Source: Botryotinia globosa (lineage: Eukaryota; Ascomycota; Leotiomycetes; Helotiales; Sclerotiniaceae). Taken from it: a DNA stretch of 64,000 bases. This document shows positions 21,414 to 33,769 of the stretch, one piece after another; the first letter of the stretch is position 1; every line of letters begins with the position of its first letter. The stretch is taken from the NCBI GenBank assembly GCA_014898425.1, contig RCSZ01000017.1:186001-250000 (forward strand), given 5' to 3'. Made by a program: the position numbers and the translations under genes. The notes beneath the pieces were generated by a model, which saw nothing but the letters and a program-made list of their open reading frames with translations, was not told the origin of the DNA and ran no database searches.

Positions 21414-23033
21414 ATCATAGATACGAAAGAATATGGTTTTACATATATTGACTTGGAGTATGGCCCAGCTTCACTGAGGCACAATACTAGGGTTCAATTA
21501 CACACTTTACTGTAGATAAAAGGACTGAATCTAAGAATAGATCGCAACTCGGCTAACATCACTATTATGAAGGTCGTAATTGTGCGACAGATTCCTATCC
21601 TTCAAAGGGTATCAATCGATCATACGGTAGTTCCTTGGTTATGAGAGGAGGGTTTGTTCAAAACCTAGAATACTGACCAAGAACACAGAGCGAGTATCCC
21701 GGCTTGATATAGACACTACGCTCGCTAATCCAGTGGTTTGGGTGACACAAATTACGACTTTGCTAGGGGTTCATTTCAAGCAGCAATTAGCCCAACATAC
21801 AATAAGGCTACCTCGGCAAGAGGGTCGACGTCCAGTATTTCATTGGATATTCAATGACCGACCCGAATTATACCGATCGTTGGAATGTATCTGTTTCAAT
21901 AGACACTGCTCAGTAAATACCGAATTTTCCAAGCTAGAGGTGGAATGAATGTTGAATTTTGGCTTTATACATAATCAGCAGTGGAGTGCTTGAATACCTA
22001 CCTCAACAGTCTACCAAAAAAAACTGTTTGGGGGTAAAACGAGGATTGTATGCATTCAATGTGCGCCGGTGCATGAGCACGCATACAGCCATTACTTATT
22101 CATAAATAGGTATCTCCACACATTTATCGGTATCGGTATCGGTATCGGTATTTTTTTATTTGAATCGCACTACTCGTAATACATTAACTGCTCGGCAGGA
22201 GGGTGGCTCACCAGCTCTGACTGTGCTTTCCAATTCGGCCGATCCTTCGCTAAGCCTCATCCTTCACGGTCCAACAACAATCAGGCCATGAAGATAATAC
22301 ACCCTGTATTATATTATCCTGTTGGCTAATTTTAAATGAGCGACATCTTAGCGGGTCTTCAAAATGTTAGATCACGACTGCTTTAAAAATATCGATAATG
22401 ATTGACCATCATAGACAATCCAAACACTATCCAAACACTATTATGCAGTCTGCGCCATGTTTAGTAAGGTTTCCTTTGCGTTAAAGAGAACTCGGGGGTA
22501 ATGAATTACAAAACAGTTGCATTACAGGATGGGAAGGGAGAAAGACCTTGCGTAGTCCTCCTCTTAAAGGTCCTTGGTCCAATAAATCAATCCTCAGGAC
22601 AATTCTCAGGACACTCCTTGTCCTTTTCAAGTCAAATTGCGAGAGATGTCACAATAGGATTTTTTTCACAGGTAGCAACCTGCCACATCTGACCTACAAT
22701 GAAAAGAGACCTGACATGAAGGACACCGAATGTTTTGCTACGCCTCCATTCGTGGGATTATACACTTGGTAGAGGCATCTTTCAGTCATCGGTGCAACCA
22801 CACTAGTTACTTAATGTTTCGTTTCTGCCCTTCTCATCATTTAAATTATAACACTTACAATTGTCTTCATTGTCTGCTGCACTGCGAGTTTCATTCTAGT
22901 CATTCCTTTACGTCCTTCATTTCATAGTCATTCGCTTTTAACAGACATCTTCATCTTACGTGAATATAGCATTTGCTCTCGTCTTTTGAAATATTCTACA
23001 GAATTACCACCTTTCTTTTATCGGTTTCCAACG
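21414..23033. other. Intergenic region between CoA-transferase and secreted-protein gene
   Basis: 1.6 kb on a composition gradient towards AT. I find no supported gene. It contains a (TATCGG)n run at about 22,125-22,152 and the promoter and leader of the next gene. Confidence 0.4.
22125..22152. repeat. Hexanucleotide repeat (TATCGG)n
   Basis: Four or more perfect tandem units, immediately followed by a T run. Confidence 0.85.
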
Positions 23034-23791
23034 ATGGGTTATTATCTCACCTCTCTTCTCATGCTTGCGAACACTGTATCAGCAGTTGTCGTTCCAGCCA
23101 GGTCTTCTGTTGTAGCAGCAGACCCAGCAGCAGGAACACCTGTTGCTATAACCCCTCATCCATTCTTTGGCAGCTCAATCGGAGTTCTTGGCTGTATGAT
23201 TAACACTAACCGTGGTATGTAAGCAACCAAGAAAACAAATCCTCACTTATCAATATTAACTTCCGATCTTTAACAGTTGCATACTGGCCTACATGGCCTG
23301 ACTGCGGTGCTAGTATATGCGTGCAGGTATCTTACGGTGGACGGTCCGTCAATTTGCTCCATATCGACCATTCAGGTGGAGCACATGATATATCTTATGA
23401 TGCTTGGAATTACCTTTACACGGGACAGTCTGCTACTGTAAAACCTGAACAAGGAGGCAATATATCCGCTACATATGTCACGCAGCCCATGTCAGCTTGC
23501 TCAGATTTGATTTTGTCTCCAGATAAGAAATTGCCATTCTCCGCTGCGAACTCGATGAATTACATTTCAAACTGCGCACTTGCAGGGTCAAATTGGATTT
23601 CACAGAATAGCGGACTGTGGAATATTGCAACACCTTCTTGTACCCTTGGGATAGACGAAGAATGCACATTAGACTTGAAAACAAGCAACGACCCTGTTTG
23701 TCCATCTAAGTTGGGCTTGCAGACACCGTTGACTTCAATGCCAGTTTTCAATCTGGAATACGGCACCGGAAAATCAATTTTGGCCTTTTGA
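23034..23791 (+). CDS. Predicted small secreted cysteine-containing protein, family not identified
   Basis: Two exons, 23034..23214 and 23277..23791, with a GTATGT/CAG intron, give 231 aa. The ATG at 23034 is chosen because it places a signal peptide (MGYYLTSLLMLANTVSA) at the N-terminus. After a short Ala/Val/Pro-rich linker the domain runs from GVLGCMINTNR through WPDCGASICVQVSYGGRSV, HIDHSGGAHDISYDAWNYL and FSAANSMNYISNC to DPVCPSK. Eight cysteines lie beyond the signal peptide, enough for four disulfides. The HIDHSGGAHDISYDAWNYL segment is loosely reminiscent of double-psi beta-barrel secreted proteins, but I cannot name the family. It ends about 200 bp before the AT-rich transposon block, a location typical of candidate effectors in plant-associated fungi. 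Role unknown. Confidence 0.75.
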
Positions 23792-24204
23792 TCAGGAACA
23801 AGACAGCCGAGAGGAGAAAATGGTGAAGATCGGCTGAATAGATTCGAAAGATGTATTATCGTTTAAATGATATCGAATAGACTTGGAGAAGAAAAGATTG
23901 ATTTATAGTTTCGTATCCGTAGTTTGAATAGTAATTCAACTAGAAATTTACTCGTTTGATAATCTTGCCGTTCATCAAACAGCTTTACATACATAGACTA
24001 CGTTAATCTAAATCATTAAATATTTTGAACCCCTTTTACATCTACATATATACGTTTGATTAAAGATACAAAGAGTCAAGTATATAGAGAACATAAAGTA
24101 TTATCCTTTGAATTTTTAAATATTATCCTCTGCATTTTTGACCTCTTCTTTTTAATATCCTTTGAATATGTCTACATATCCTCTAATATATATTCTAAAA
24201 TTTG

Positions 24205-24255
24205 TTTCATGACTGGAAGCTAATTAGTCGGGAAAAGATATGAAAACTTTACAGG
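24205..24255. repeat. Short dispersed repeat, copy 1
   Basis: About 45 bp around TTCATGACTGGAAGCTAATT matches 51,480-51,530 in the same orientation with transition-type differences. The element type is unknown. Confidence 0.55.
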
Positions 24256-25728
24256 TACGGTTTTTATTTAATAAGTTCGAAATTATTAATGAGTGTAACA
24301 ATTATAGAGTACATGAAATGTAGTTAATTGATCTATATTCTTTTTTGAATTGAAAGCTTTCTAATAATAATATGTTCATATTTCTAAGTTATAGTTCCTT
24401 TACGAAATAATTGATTGAAGGGTGAGATTGAAATTTTCAAGTTTTTAAATTTTCTAAAGAATTGAATGAATATTTCACAGGATTTAAGTATTTATATCGT
24501 AGGTCTTAGGCTAGTGATATATGTAAAAGCTGACTCTAATTAATAACTAAAGTGGATTATATAAATAATATAATACATAATATTAAGGAATCTATATTGA
24601 ATAATAATCTTTTTTATTCTATATTCAAAAGAAGCAGGTTATATTTTATACTTTTTTTTATTAATTTAATATTTTCATTTTTATTAATCTTTTATAAATC
24701 TCTTTCTAACTCATTTATTCTTTCAAAATAAAACTTTTTTTAATTTTTTTAATTTTTCTTTGGATTCAAATTTATATTCGTTTTTAGAAAAATAATCATT
24801 TTTGTAAATTTTTAAACGATAATTATATAATTTTGTTGTTTTTAATAAATATTAATTAAATCACTTAATATTATTATAATATTGAGGGAACTAATTATAA
24901 TAATAAAATTCTATTATTATAATAAAATAATAAAAATGCAATATTATAAGAAAAATTTCATATATTCTTTATTTTCTTTATATAAGAAAGAATATTATTA
25001 TAAAATAAAATGAAGAATTCTTTATTCAAAAAGAAATCCTTTATTGGCTCTTTATTCAAAATAATAATTTATTATTTTGAAAAAAATTGAAATAATATGT
25101 AGAAGTTAGTTTGAATGCGGAATGATAGATATAATATTATTATTAATGAAATACTGATTTTTATTAATTTTTCATTATACCTTTTATAATAAATAATATT
25201 AAAGTTAGATATAATAAAATTATTTAACATTATTTGAATTATTTATAAAAATCTATTTATATTGTTATATGAGTTTAAAAGTTTTATAATTATTATAAAT
25301 AATTCGAAAAAACTATATAATATAGATATAATAAATTAATTAAAGAAATTCTTTTTTTATTAATAAAAATCAAAATAGAATATTAATTGAAATATAAAAA
25401 ATATATATCAAAATTTTGATTTATAATCTATTGAAATATAATATTATATTTACTTAAAAATTTATTTTTAATATAATTATATATCTCAAATACATCGACA
25501 ATCCAAAAACAATAGATTCTATAAAACAATAATTTAAAGATTATTAAAAAAAAAAACTATATATTATTATTATAAACCTTTTACAAAACAATATATTTAA
25601 ATATAAAAAGAAAAAGATATTTTAAAATAATTTAAAAACTATCAAGAATACCTCAAATTATTTAATATTATAAAAAAAATATAGATTATAAACTTCAATA
25701 AGAAAGAATTCAAAACTGAATATATATA

Positions 25729-27097
25729 TAGTACTAGGGCACTTCTACTTGGTCGACCGGATTTTACCCGGATTTTAGTCTCAACCATGTATTATTCAAC
25801 TCTTATTATTAAATTAATTATTCAATATTATGTTTTAAATCTTTCAGAATATTTTGATCTATATATATATATTAATATAATGAAATTCTGTGAAAGTAAT
25901 TCAATTGAATCGTTTAGTATTTAGTATACCAGCTTTTTGTTGCGATATAGGCTTCAATTCTACTCCCTATACTAGCTTCCAAATTTATAAATAATTCATT
26001 ATCTAATGTATCCCAAACCGCTTATAGAGTATTCTCTAATCTTTGCTTAGTATATTCCAACTGACTTTTATTCATTGTGATATTCGGAAACATTTCGAAA
26101 ATGCATACTTTTAGATGTTATCAAATATACTCTATAGAGTTGAGATTAGGATTATAAGGAGACCAGAGATTAACTAAAGGAATACCCTTTTTCTAAAACC
26201 AAATTAGTATCTTATAAGCTCAATGTATAAAAGTATTATCCTATATGAATTGATATCCTTTATTCAATTTCTCCTAATAAAAAGCTACTTCTCTATTAAG
26301 AATCTCGAGGTAAGAGTTAATATTATACCCAAACTTCTTATTTTCGAAATCCCTATCCATAATATATAATTTACTTCTCCCAATATTACAAAAGCCTTTT
26401 TATACTATAACCTTTATATTCTTATATACACTATAGATTTGGATTATATTCCAATCCCATTTCTAACTTGATACACGAAAAACCCATTCTTGATTTTTCC
26501 CTTTTTTTTATTTTACAAAACACTCATTCGATTAGAAAACTAATTCCTATTCTTTTGTTATCCACTCTCTATAATTTAGATATCAAGCTAGTTTTTTAAT
26601 AATATATTCTTTTATAAATTCAGATCTCTTTTTAGCTCTCCAATTAATTATTCTATAATTCTTTAAAATCCTTTTGATAATATCCCTCTTACAATCCAAC
26701 CTATAAGTATTAATTGTCTCCTGATATATCAATTTAGACTATAATCTTATATAGCATAGCAGAACTCGTTCGTTTCGATTTATATATAATCTGTTTCTAA
26801 CCTTTTTAAATAAAATCTTTCCATCGTTACACAATTAATCCTTTTTAATAATATAAATGATAATCGATTTTCCGATTCCAAAAGCATTTACAATTTCTTG
26901 ATAATTATTATCTGCCTTTATCCTTCCTATTATTTTTCCGCAATCATATAGATTCAATTACATATAAAAAACATTATTATAATCAATTGATCTCAATAAA
27001 ATATATTGTAATAATATAATTAATATAATAAATATATAATGATTAAAAGAACACATTGAAAAACACATTTCGACCAAGTAGGAGTACACGGTTGCTG
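25729..27097 (-). mobile_element. Tc1/mariner transposon relic
   Basis: About 1,369 bp are bounded by imperfect inverted ends sharing CTACTTGGTCGA (left ~25,744-25,755, right ~27,070-27,081). The outermost bases read TAG/CAG and both sides carry TA, the family's target duplication (25,727-25,728 and 27,098-27,099). On the minus strand, translation still shows transposase signatures: DNTFIH near 26,222-26,250, matching the QDNAPIH block with its catalytic Asp, and SPYNPNLNSIEY near 26,121-26,162, matching SPDLNPIE with its catalytic Glu. Gln and Trp codons have become stops (for example FI*DN), fitting RIP. It is inactive. Confidence 0.85.
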
Positions 27098-27136
27098 TAT
27101 AAACAGAAAATACTAATTCTAAATAATATCCTTGAA

Positions 27137-27206
27137 ATAAATATATCTTGAATATATATTTATATAAATAAATATATCTTGAATATATATTTATATAAAT
27201 AAATAC
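27137..27206. repeat. Tandem duplication of about 36 bp
   Basis: Two adjacent copies of an AT-rich unit containing ATATCTTGAATATATATTT. Confidence 0.8.
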
Positions 27207-28129
27207 TAATTAAATAGTTTTATTTTATTAATTCTAAAAATTGATATTCTATTATTATATTTGAAATTATTAATTTTATTAATAATCTTCTTTTATTTTC
27301 TTTAATTATAATATAAAAAAAGGATTTAATATAAAATTGATTTCAAATATTTTTATTAAAACATATAAAAATCATTTTATTTATATTAGGTTTTATTATA
27401 AATAAAATAACTATTATTTTCTTAAAATATTATATCAAGAATTCCGATTTTGGTTTTATAATAAAATAGAAAATCCTTTTTATAAATAATCATAATTTAT
27501 ATCTTTAATTAGAATTTATAAGATTAATAAGTAAAAACTATATTCAATTATTCTATTTCTTTTTATATTTTATATATTATATATAATCTTTTAATATAAA
27601 TTTATAAATATTATTATCAACTAATTATTTAAAAGATATTAATAAAATTCATTATTAAATATGATACAATATATTTCTTACAAAATTTAATAAATATTCA
27701 TTATAAAATATTTATTTCAAATAATATAAAATCGATATCAAAAACTCAAAATTATATCCTATTAAATCAAAACTTTGTATTACTAATATTAAAAAGTTTA
27801 ATCACTCTTATAAATCTCTATCAATTATTAAAAATAAATTTGAATTCCCTCTTTATACTATACCAACTCAATTAATAAAAATAATTTAGGATTTAAATTA
27901 TTAATATTAAAAGATTTAAGAAACTAATCTATTATAAAATAATTTTATTCAAATAAATGAATTCGAAACTTTTATTAACAATATACAAAATATACAAATC
28001 GATATTATATTAATTAAAATAAAAATAATCTTTTATTACAAAAAGAAATGATGAAACTTTGAAATTAATTTAATATTTAAATAATATTTTATAATCTCTA
28101 TTATAAATATTTCAAAAGAATTAATTATT

Positions 28130-28205
28130 AAAAATATAAATAGATTTCAAAAAATATAACTAGATTTCAAAAAATATAAATAGATTTCAAAAAATATAAA
28201 ATAAT
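28130..28205. repeat. 21-bp tandem repeat
   Basis: About three to four units of TAGATTTCAAAAAATATAAA with single-base differences. Confidence 0.8.
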
Positions 28206-28826
28206 AAATTAAATAATACTATTAATAGAAAAAGATATACTATATTTTTAATTATATAAAAAATTGAATATAATGAAATATTAAAAAGGAATAAAAAGAT
28301 TAGAAAAAAAGAATAATTAAAAATAAAAAAGTTAAAATATTATCAAAAATAAAATACCCTAATATCTTACCATCTAACTACTCCAATAATAGATTTAGAA
28401 ATTGAATAAAAATATATAAATATTATATAAATAAAATTAGAAAAAGAAAATAAATAAATAAAGGATTTGAAGAATTTAAAGAAAAAGAAAGCTTTTAAAA
28501 CAAATAAGAATATTAATAGTAATAATAATAATGAAAATAATAAAATTATATTTATAATTAATATTCAAAGTAATATAAAGTTAGAACTACAATAAAGCTA
28601 TATTCCTTTTATATTTATAAAAGATTTTCAAAAAAAAGGGAATAGAAATAATGAATTTATTTATTTCAATAATAATAATAATAATAAAATCAATCCATAT
28701 TCTTTTGAATAAAACATTATTGAAAAGATATATATCTTATTCATAATAATCTTTAAAGAATACTAATAATAATATTCGATTAGAATTTAATTAATAAACT
28801 AATTTCTAAAAAGTATATATATTATA

Positions 28827-28900
28827 TTTTCGAAGTTTTTTGGGGACAACCGCTTTCCCCGACTAGGAACTAGGAGGCCGCTTATAAGAGCCGACTATTA
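28827..28900 (+). mobile_element. GC-rich repeat island, family E, single copy
   Basis: About 74 bp from TTTTCGAAGTTTTTTGGGG through CGACTAGGAACTAGGAGGCC to GAGCCGACTATTA. It is nearly identical to the two arms of the palindromic element at 54,577-54,968, but has one rather than two copies of the GGGGACAACCGCTTTCC unit. Probably an end of the same mobile element. Confidence 0.7.
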
Positions 28901-30096
28901 GTATTATATTAGTATTATATATAATCTAGTGTTTATGTAGACCCACTTCTAAACCTTTCGCTTTTTTGATTAGCTGATATACACGAGATCCTCCTAAAGG
29001 GTCTAATCAATCGTTTTCTAAATCGTTTATTATAATTATTATGAAATATTATATATATATCAACTTTATAATTATTAAAGCTATCAATAACCTAATTTAT
29101 AATTTTGAATTAATAGATTAAAGTAATTCAGATCTATTTTTTAATTTATTCTCTAGCCTTTCTATAACTCCAAATAGCAATAAAATTGATCTAATAATCT
29201 TACTATTATCAATATTAATTTTCGATATCTCTTAATCTTTATTCCAATCTTCTATAAATGATATCAACAAATATATTAAATATAAATTACATAATAATCA
29301 AGTTTTATTATTATTCGATTTAAAACAAAATAAAGATTTAATTTTGATTATTAAGATAGGATTCAATAAGACAATAATCATTATAGAGTATTACTTTTTA
29401 TTCCTATTTTCAATTATATTAAAAGATAATATTATTACTTTAATTATATTACTTTTGAAAACTATACAAAATAAATAAATAGCTAAAACCTATACAAATT
29501 ATAATAATTATATACAATTATTTGTTCTTAATGAAAAGAATAATAATATTATCAATTGCTATATTATTATATATAGTATATATAACTAAATTTTGAGGTA
29601 ACAATTAGGGATATTTATAAAATCAAAAATATTAATAGAAAGAAAAAGAAACTAGTATTAAAGAAATAGTTTCTATTAATATAATTTCTAAATAAATATA
29701 TCGATATAGATATATTTTAAAATGTAATTAAAGATTCAAATCTTTAGAATAAATACAGATTTATAGTTATTAATAAGCTATATATTTGTACAAAAAGTAA
29801 TTGGGGAGGTAGTTTTTATTGAGAGTTTAATTAATTTAAAAGATTGAGATTATAATTAAAAGATGATATAGTATTTTTTAATATAATTATAATATTGATA
29901 TTAGTGAATGAAATAGAGATTAAAAAACAGTTAGATTTAAATCAAATATAGTTATAAAAAGAATAATTGTTTATTAATCAGATATTTTTATTAAAATGAT
30001 ATCTACTTTTTTTTTAAAATGATATTTATTAATAAATTATTTATATAGTATTTAATAAAACTATATTAAATAAAACTAGCTTTTCTAAAATAATAT

Positions 30097-30321
30097 TATT
30101 AGTTCGAGAAGGATACGGAAGACGTAGTATCCATGTATTGTAGGTTCTATATATCTAATTATATTCTATCTAAAAAGCTAGCTAAATGGGAAAGTAGTAG
30201 GCCTTATATAGGTGTTATCAAAAGAATTAATCTTTTTCATATCTACTTAATCCCTTCAATATAGTAGTCTTTGTATTTGAAATCATTTCCTTAAAGTGAA
30301 TTCCCTATAGGTGAATTCCCT
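30097..30321 (+). repeat. Dispersed repeat C, copy 1 (possible solo LTR)
   Basis: About 225 bp are homologous to 38,167-38,392. Copy 2 starts TGTTAGTTCGA; here the first bases read TATTAGTTCGAG. Both end in a doubled GTGAATTCCCT motif. Length, TG start and an internal TATATAGG box suggest a long terminal repeat, but I found no target duplication. The TRIM-like element at 30,322 is inserted at its right edge. Confidence 0.6.
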
Positions 30322-31295
30322 TGTTAGGATATATATATAGTAGTAAGCTATTAGGTTCAATCCCTGATACTGTGCCTTTTATGATCAGATTGCGTGTATG
30401 GTGTAATGGTAAAGCTTACAACTTCTATTTGGTTCCATGTGTATTGGTTCCATGCATGTGACAGAGTATTAGGGATTGCTAAGTGGATACTATTCTGGGA
30501 TTTCTGATTAGGATTTGCTTGATTGAGAATAGATTTTTCTAATAAAAAGTGGGTCAGAGGCGAGGATGTATTTACTTAATGATTGGATATTCTGAATTCA
30601 TTAATAAATTGATTATTAATAGTGAGGATATAGCTAATACAATTGTATATTATATATTATATAGTTAATTATATAAATAAATATCTTTATGATTATTAGC
30701 CTTTTTGAAACGAAAAGAATAAAAGAGAGGAGTTCTGTTAGGATATATATATAGTAATAAGCTATCAAAACTTCAATCCCTGATACTATGCCTTTTGACT
30801 AGATTATATATATAATATAGTAATAAAGCTTACAACTTCTATTTGATTCTATATGTATTGATTTTATACATGTAATAGAGTATCAGGGATTAAAAAGTGA
30901 ATATTATTCTGGGATCTCTAATTTGAACTTGTTTGATTAGAAATACAATAGATATTCTTAATAAGAAGTAGATCAGAGGCGAGAATGTACTACTTAATAA
31001 TTGAATATTCTGAATTCATTAATAAATTGATTATTAATAATGAGAATATAGCTAATACAATTATATATTATATATCATATAATTAACTATATAAATAAAT
31101 ATCTCCATGATTATTAGCCTTTTCGAAACGAAAAGAATAAAAGAGGGGAGCTCTATTAGGATATATATATAGTAGTAAGCTATTAGGTTCAATCCCTGAT
31201 ACTATGCCTTTTATGATCAGATTGCGTGCATGGTGTAGTAGTAAAGCTTATAACTTCTATTTGGTTCCATGCGTATTGGTTCCATGCACGTGACA
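30322..31295 (+). mobile_element. Tandem miniature LTR retroelement (TRIM-like), self-priming layout
   Basis: Three 142-bp LTRs (30,322-30,463; 30,736-30,877; 31,154-31,295) alternate with two internal segments of ~272-276 bp. LTR 1 starts TGTTAGG and ends GTGACA. The outer flanks are identical TCCCT (30,317-30,321 and 31,296-31,300), a 5-bp target duplication. Each internal segment ends in a polypurine tract (AAAAGAGAGGAG or similar) just before the next LTR. Two bases inside LTR 2 lies AGTATCAGGGATT (30,879-30,891), exactly complementary to AATCCCTGATACT within the LTRs (30,359-30,371 in LTR 1), itself ~27 bp downstream of a TATATATAG box. This mimics Tf1-type self-priming rather than tRNA priming. 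There is no coding capacity. The middle copy carries more C-to-T/G-to-A changes. Confidence 0.8.
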
Positions 31296-31641
31296 TCCCT
31301 TGTTTATATATTCGGAACTCTTTTTTATAGCTTCAATATAATGATTTCCTATTAAATCTCTTTTTACACTTTTTTATCTATTTTATTATCTTGATATTAA
31401 TCTTATTTATATTAATCAAATTAGTTAAAGCTTGATATGGCTTTTCCTTTATTATTATATCAGCTGGATTAATCAGATCGTTGATTTATATAATTTCAAT
31501 AATCTTTTTTTTTTATAAGATTAGCATAATGTTATAATATCAATTATTAATCTTTTCTCATTAATTATATTTAGTTTAATAAATAAATTATATAACGACT
31601 TTGAATCAATATATAAAATTAATAGATTCTTCTTATTAAGA

Positions 31642-32470
31642 ACTAGCCGTCGGGGAAAAAGAATTTTTCAAATCGTGAATTCGTAAAAGCTTTTTCTCTT
31701 ATTTCTTTAATTTTTATGGGGGCTAACCCCTAAACCCTCGATCCTTGCTATACTCGAGGTTTAATTATAAATAATAATAATCTGCTTATATAAGGAATTG
31801 CAATTATTCTCCAGTAATATTAAAAGCCTGCAAACCCTCAAATCACTTGCTTTTTGAAAAAGTATTATATTAATATATTTATAATTATAAAAATCCAAAA
31901 AAGAAATTTTATTGAAAGCTTACAAATAAAGTCAATTTACCTTTTTTTATTTAGATTTTTTAATTTTATTCAGATTTTAATCGGTCACTTCACATCAGAT
32001 CATTAATTATACTATTGAACTATGAAAGCTATAGTATTAAAATAATTTTTATTAATATTAGATTAGCTATATTCAATATAAACCTTTTTTAATTGATTAT
32101 ATAAACTCTAGTTATATTTATATTATTTTAACTTTAATTTTTTATAAAAACCTTAGTTTTGAAATTAGTAATATAAAAAATATATTATTTGAAAATCTTT
32201 AATCTCTTATATATAGTTATCACTTTTTTTCTTTTTTATTCAATTCATATTAGCTTAAATAAACTGATTTAAAAGATTCTATCATTAATTCAATTATAAT
32301 ACTAACCGAAAAAACTAAGCTTTAATTAATAAAAAGTTTTGCATATTATTTATAATTAATTAAAGGGAATCTTATATATATCAATTAACAAATTTACTAT
32401 GATTATAGAGATATATGATTATATAATACATAAATACAAAAAAACTTGACTTGCTTCTACGAATCCATAA
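31642..32470 (+). mobile_element. Repeat family B, copy 1
   Basis: About 830 bp begin CTAGCCGTCGGGGAAAAAG, pass a GC-richer patch (GGGGGCTAACCCCTAAACCC near 31,718) and end near ACTTGCTTCTACGAATCC. The inverse copy is at 43,808-45,217. The ends contain inverted ATTCGTA(A/G)AAGC motifs, suggesting a terminal inverted repeat. Its central part is shared with family A, starting at CTTGCTTTTTGAAAAAGTAT. Confidence 0.65.
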
Positions 32471-32855
32471 TACTAATTATTAAAGTAATTACTACACTAA
32501 TATTAAATCCCTAAACTAATCTATATAATTCGAATATCAAAACACTATATATAACTTTTTTGTATTTAATAAATAACTAATAGATAATATTAATATTATT
32601 ATATTTATCTATTATAATAATTATATAGTTTATTTAACATAAATAATATTTATTATCTATGAGAAATTTTTTATAAAAACAATAATTTTGAATAAATTTA
32701 AATCGAATAATATATAATTCAATCCTTTAGTAAAATTCTTTTTTATTTATTTAATACATTTATTTAATACATTTATTTAATATTGTAATATTATTCTTAT
32801 CAAATTGTATTGTTTATATAATTATTAAAAAATCGAAAAATACTTTAGATTAGTA

Positions 32856-33769
32856 TACCAGGGGCCTGCGAGCCCCCGGACCCCTTGCTTTTTGAGAAAG
32901 TATTATATAATTATATTTATTATTATAAAAATCTAAAAAAGAAATTTTATTGGAAGCTTGCAGGCGAAGTCGGTTTACCTCATTATATTACTTTTTTTTA
33001 TTTTTTTTTATTTCTTTTTTTTTATTTTTTTTTTATTTTTTTTTTTTTTATTTTTTTTTTCTTTTTTTTTCTTTTTCTTTTTTTTTATTTTAGTGGGTTA
33101 CTTCACTTCGAATCATCAATTATACTACTGAATCATGAAAGCTATAGTATTAAAATAATTTGTATTAATTTTAGACTCACTATATTCAATATAACCCTTT
33201 TTCAATTGATTATATAAGCTTTAACTATATCTATATTAATTAAACTTCAACCTTTTGAAAAACCCTTAGTTTTGAAGCTAGCAATATAAAAAATATATCA
33301 TTTGAAAGCTTTTAGTTTTTTATATATGATTATTATTATTTTTTTTTTCAATTTATATTAGCTTGAATAAACTAATTTAAATAATTTTATTAAAAAAGCC
33401 TAGAATTTTATATTATAAAATTTATATTATTTTAATTTCAATTCTTTATAAAACCCTTAGTTTTGAAGTTAGCAATATAAAAAATATATCATTTAAAAGC
33501 TTTTAATTTTTTATATATAATTACCACTTTTCTTTTTTTTAATTCAATTCATATTAACTTAAATAAACTAATTTAAATGATTTCGTTGAAAAAATAAGGA
33601 GTTGCGCTATAGCCACAATATCAAGAAAGTCGAGCCAATCAAATCGCTTGAATCCAGCCAATCAGATTACTTGAATCGGGTCTCATTAAGCGAGGTTCTC
33701 TTTTTTCGTGTCTATATACACCTTCAGCTCTCGCGAACGACAAGAATATTAAGGAGGTAAACCTCCAAT
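32856..33769 (+). mobile_element. Repeat family A, copy 1
   Basis: It begins TACCAGGGGCCTGCGAGCCC, a GC-rich hairpin-capable end, and finishes with AAGGAGGTAAACCTCCAA, itself a palindrome. Other copies lie at 42,640-43,251 (+) and 57,147-57,847 (-). Near its end, on the opposite strand, a TGTATATAGACACG box resembles a promoter. A poly-T region at ~32,990-33,095 makes this copy longer. No coding sequence. Non-autonomous element of unresolved class. Confidence 0.7.

Noticed and set aside
30400..30460. tRNA-like A-box/B-box (GGTGTAATGGT, GGTTCCATG), suggesting a SINE head
   Set aside because: The position inside a defined 142-bp LTR with a target duplication explains the sequence better, and the B-box match is poor.
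32885..33217. 110-residue Phe-rich frame
   Set aside because: It lies inside family A copy 1 and is driven by its poly-T tract.
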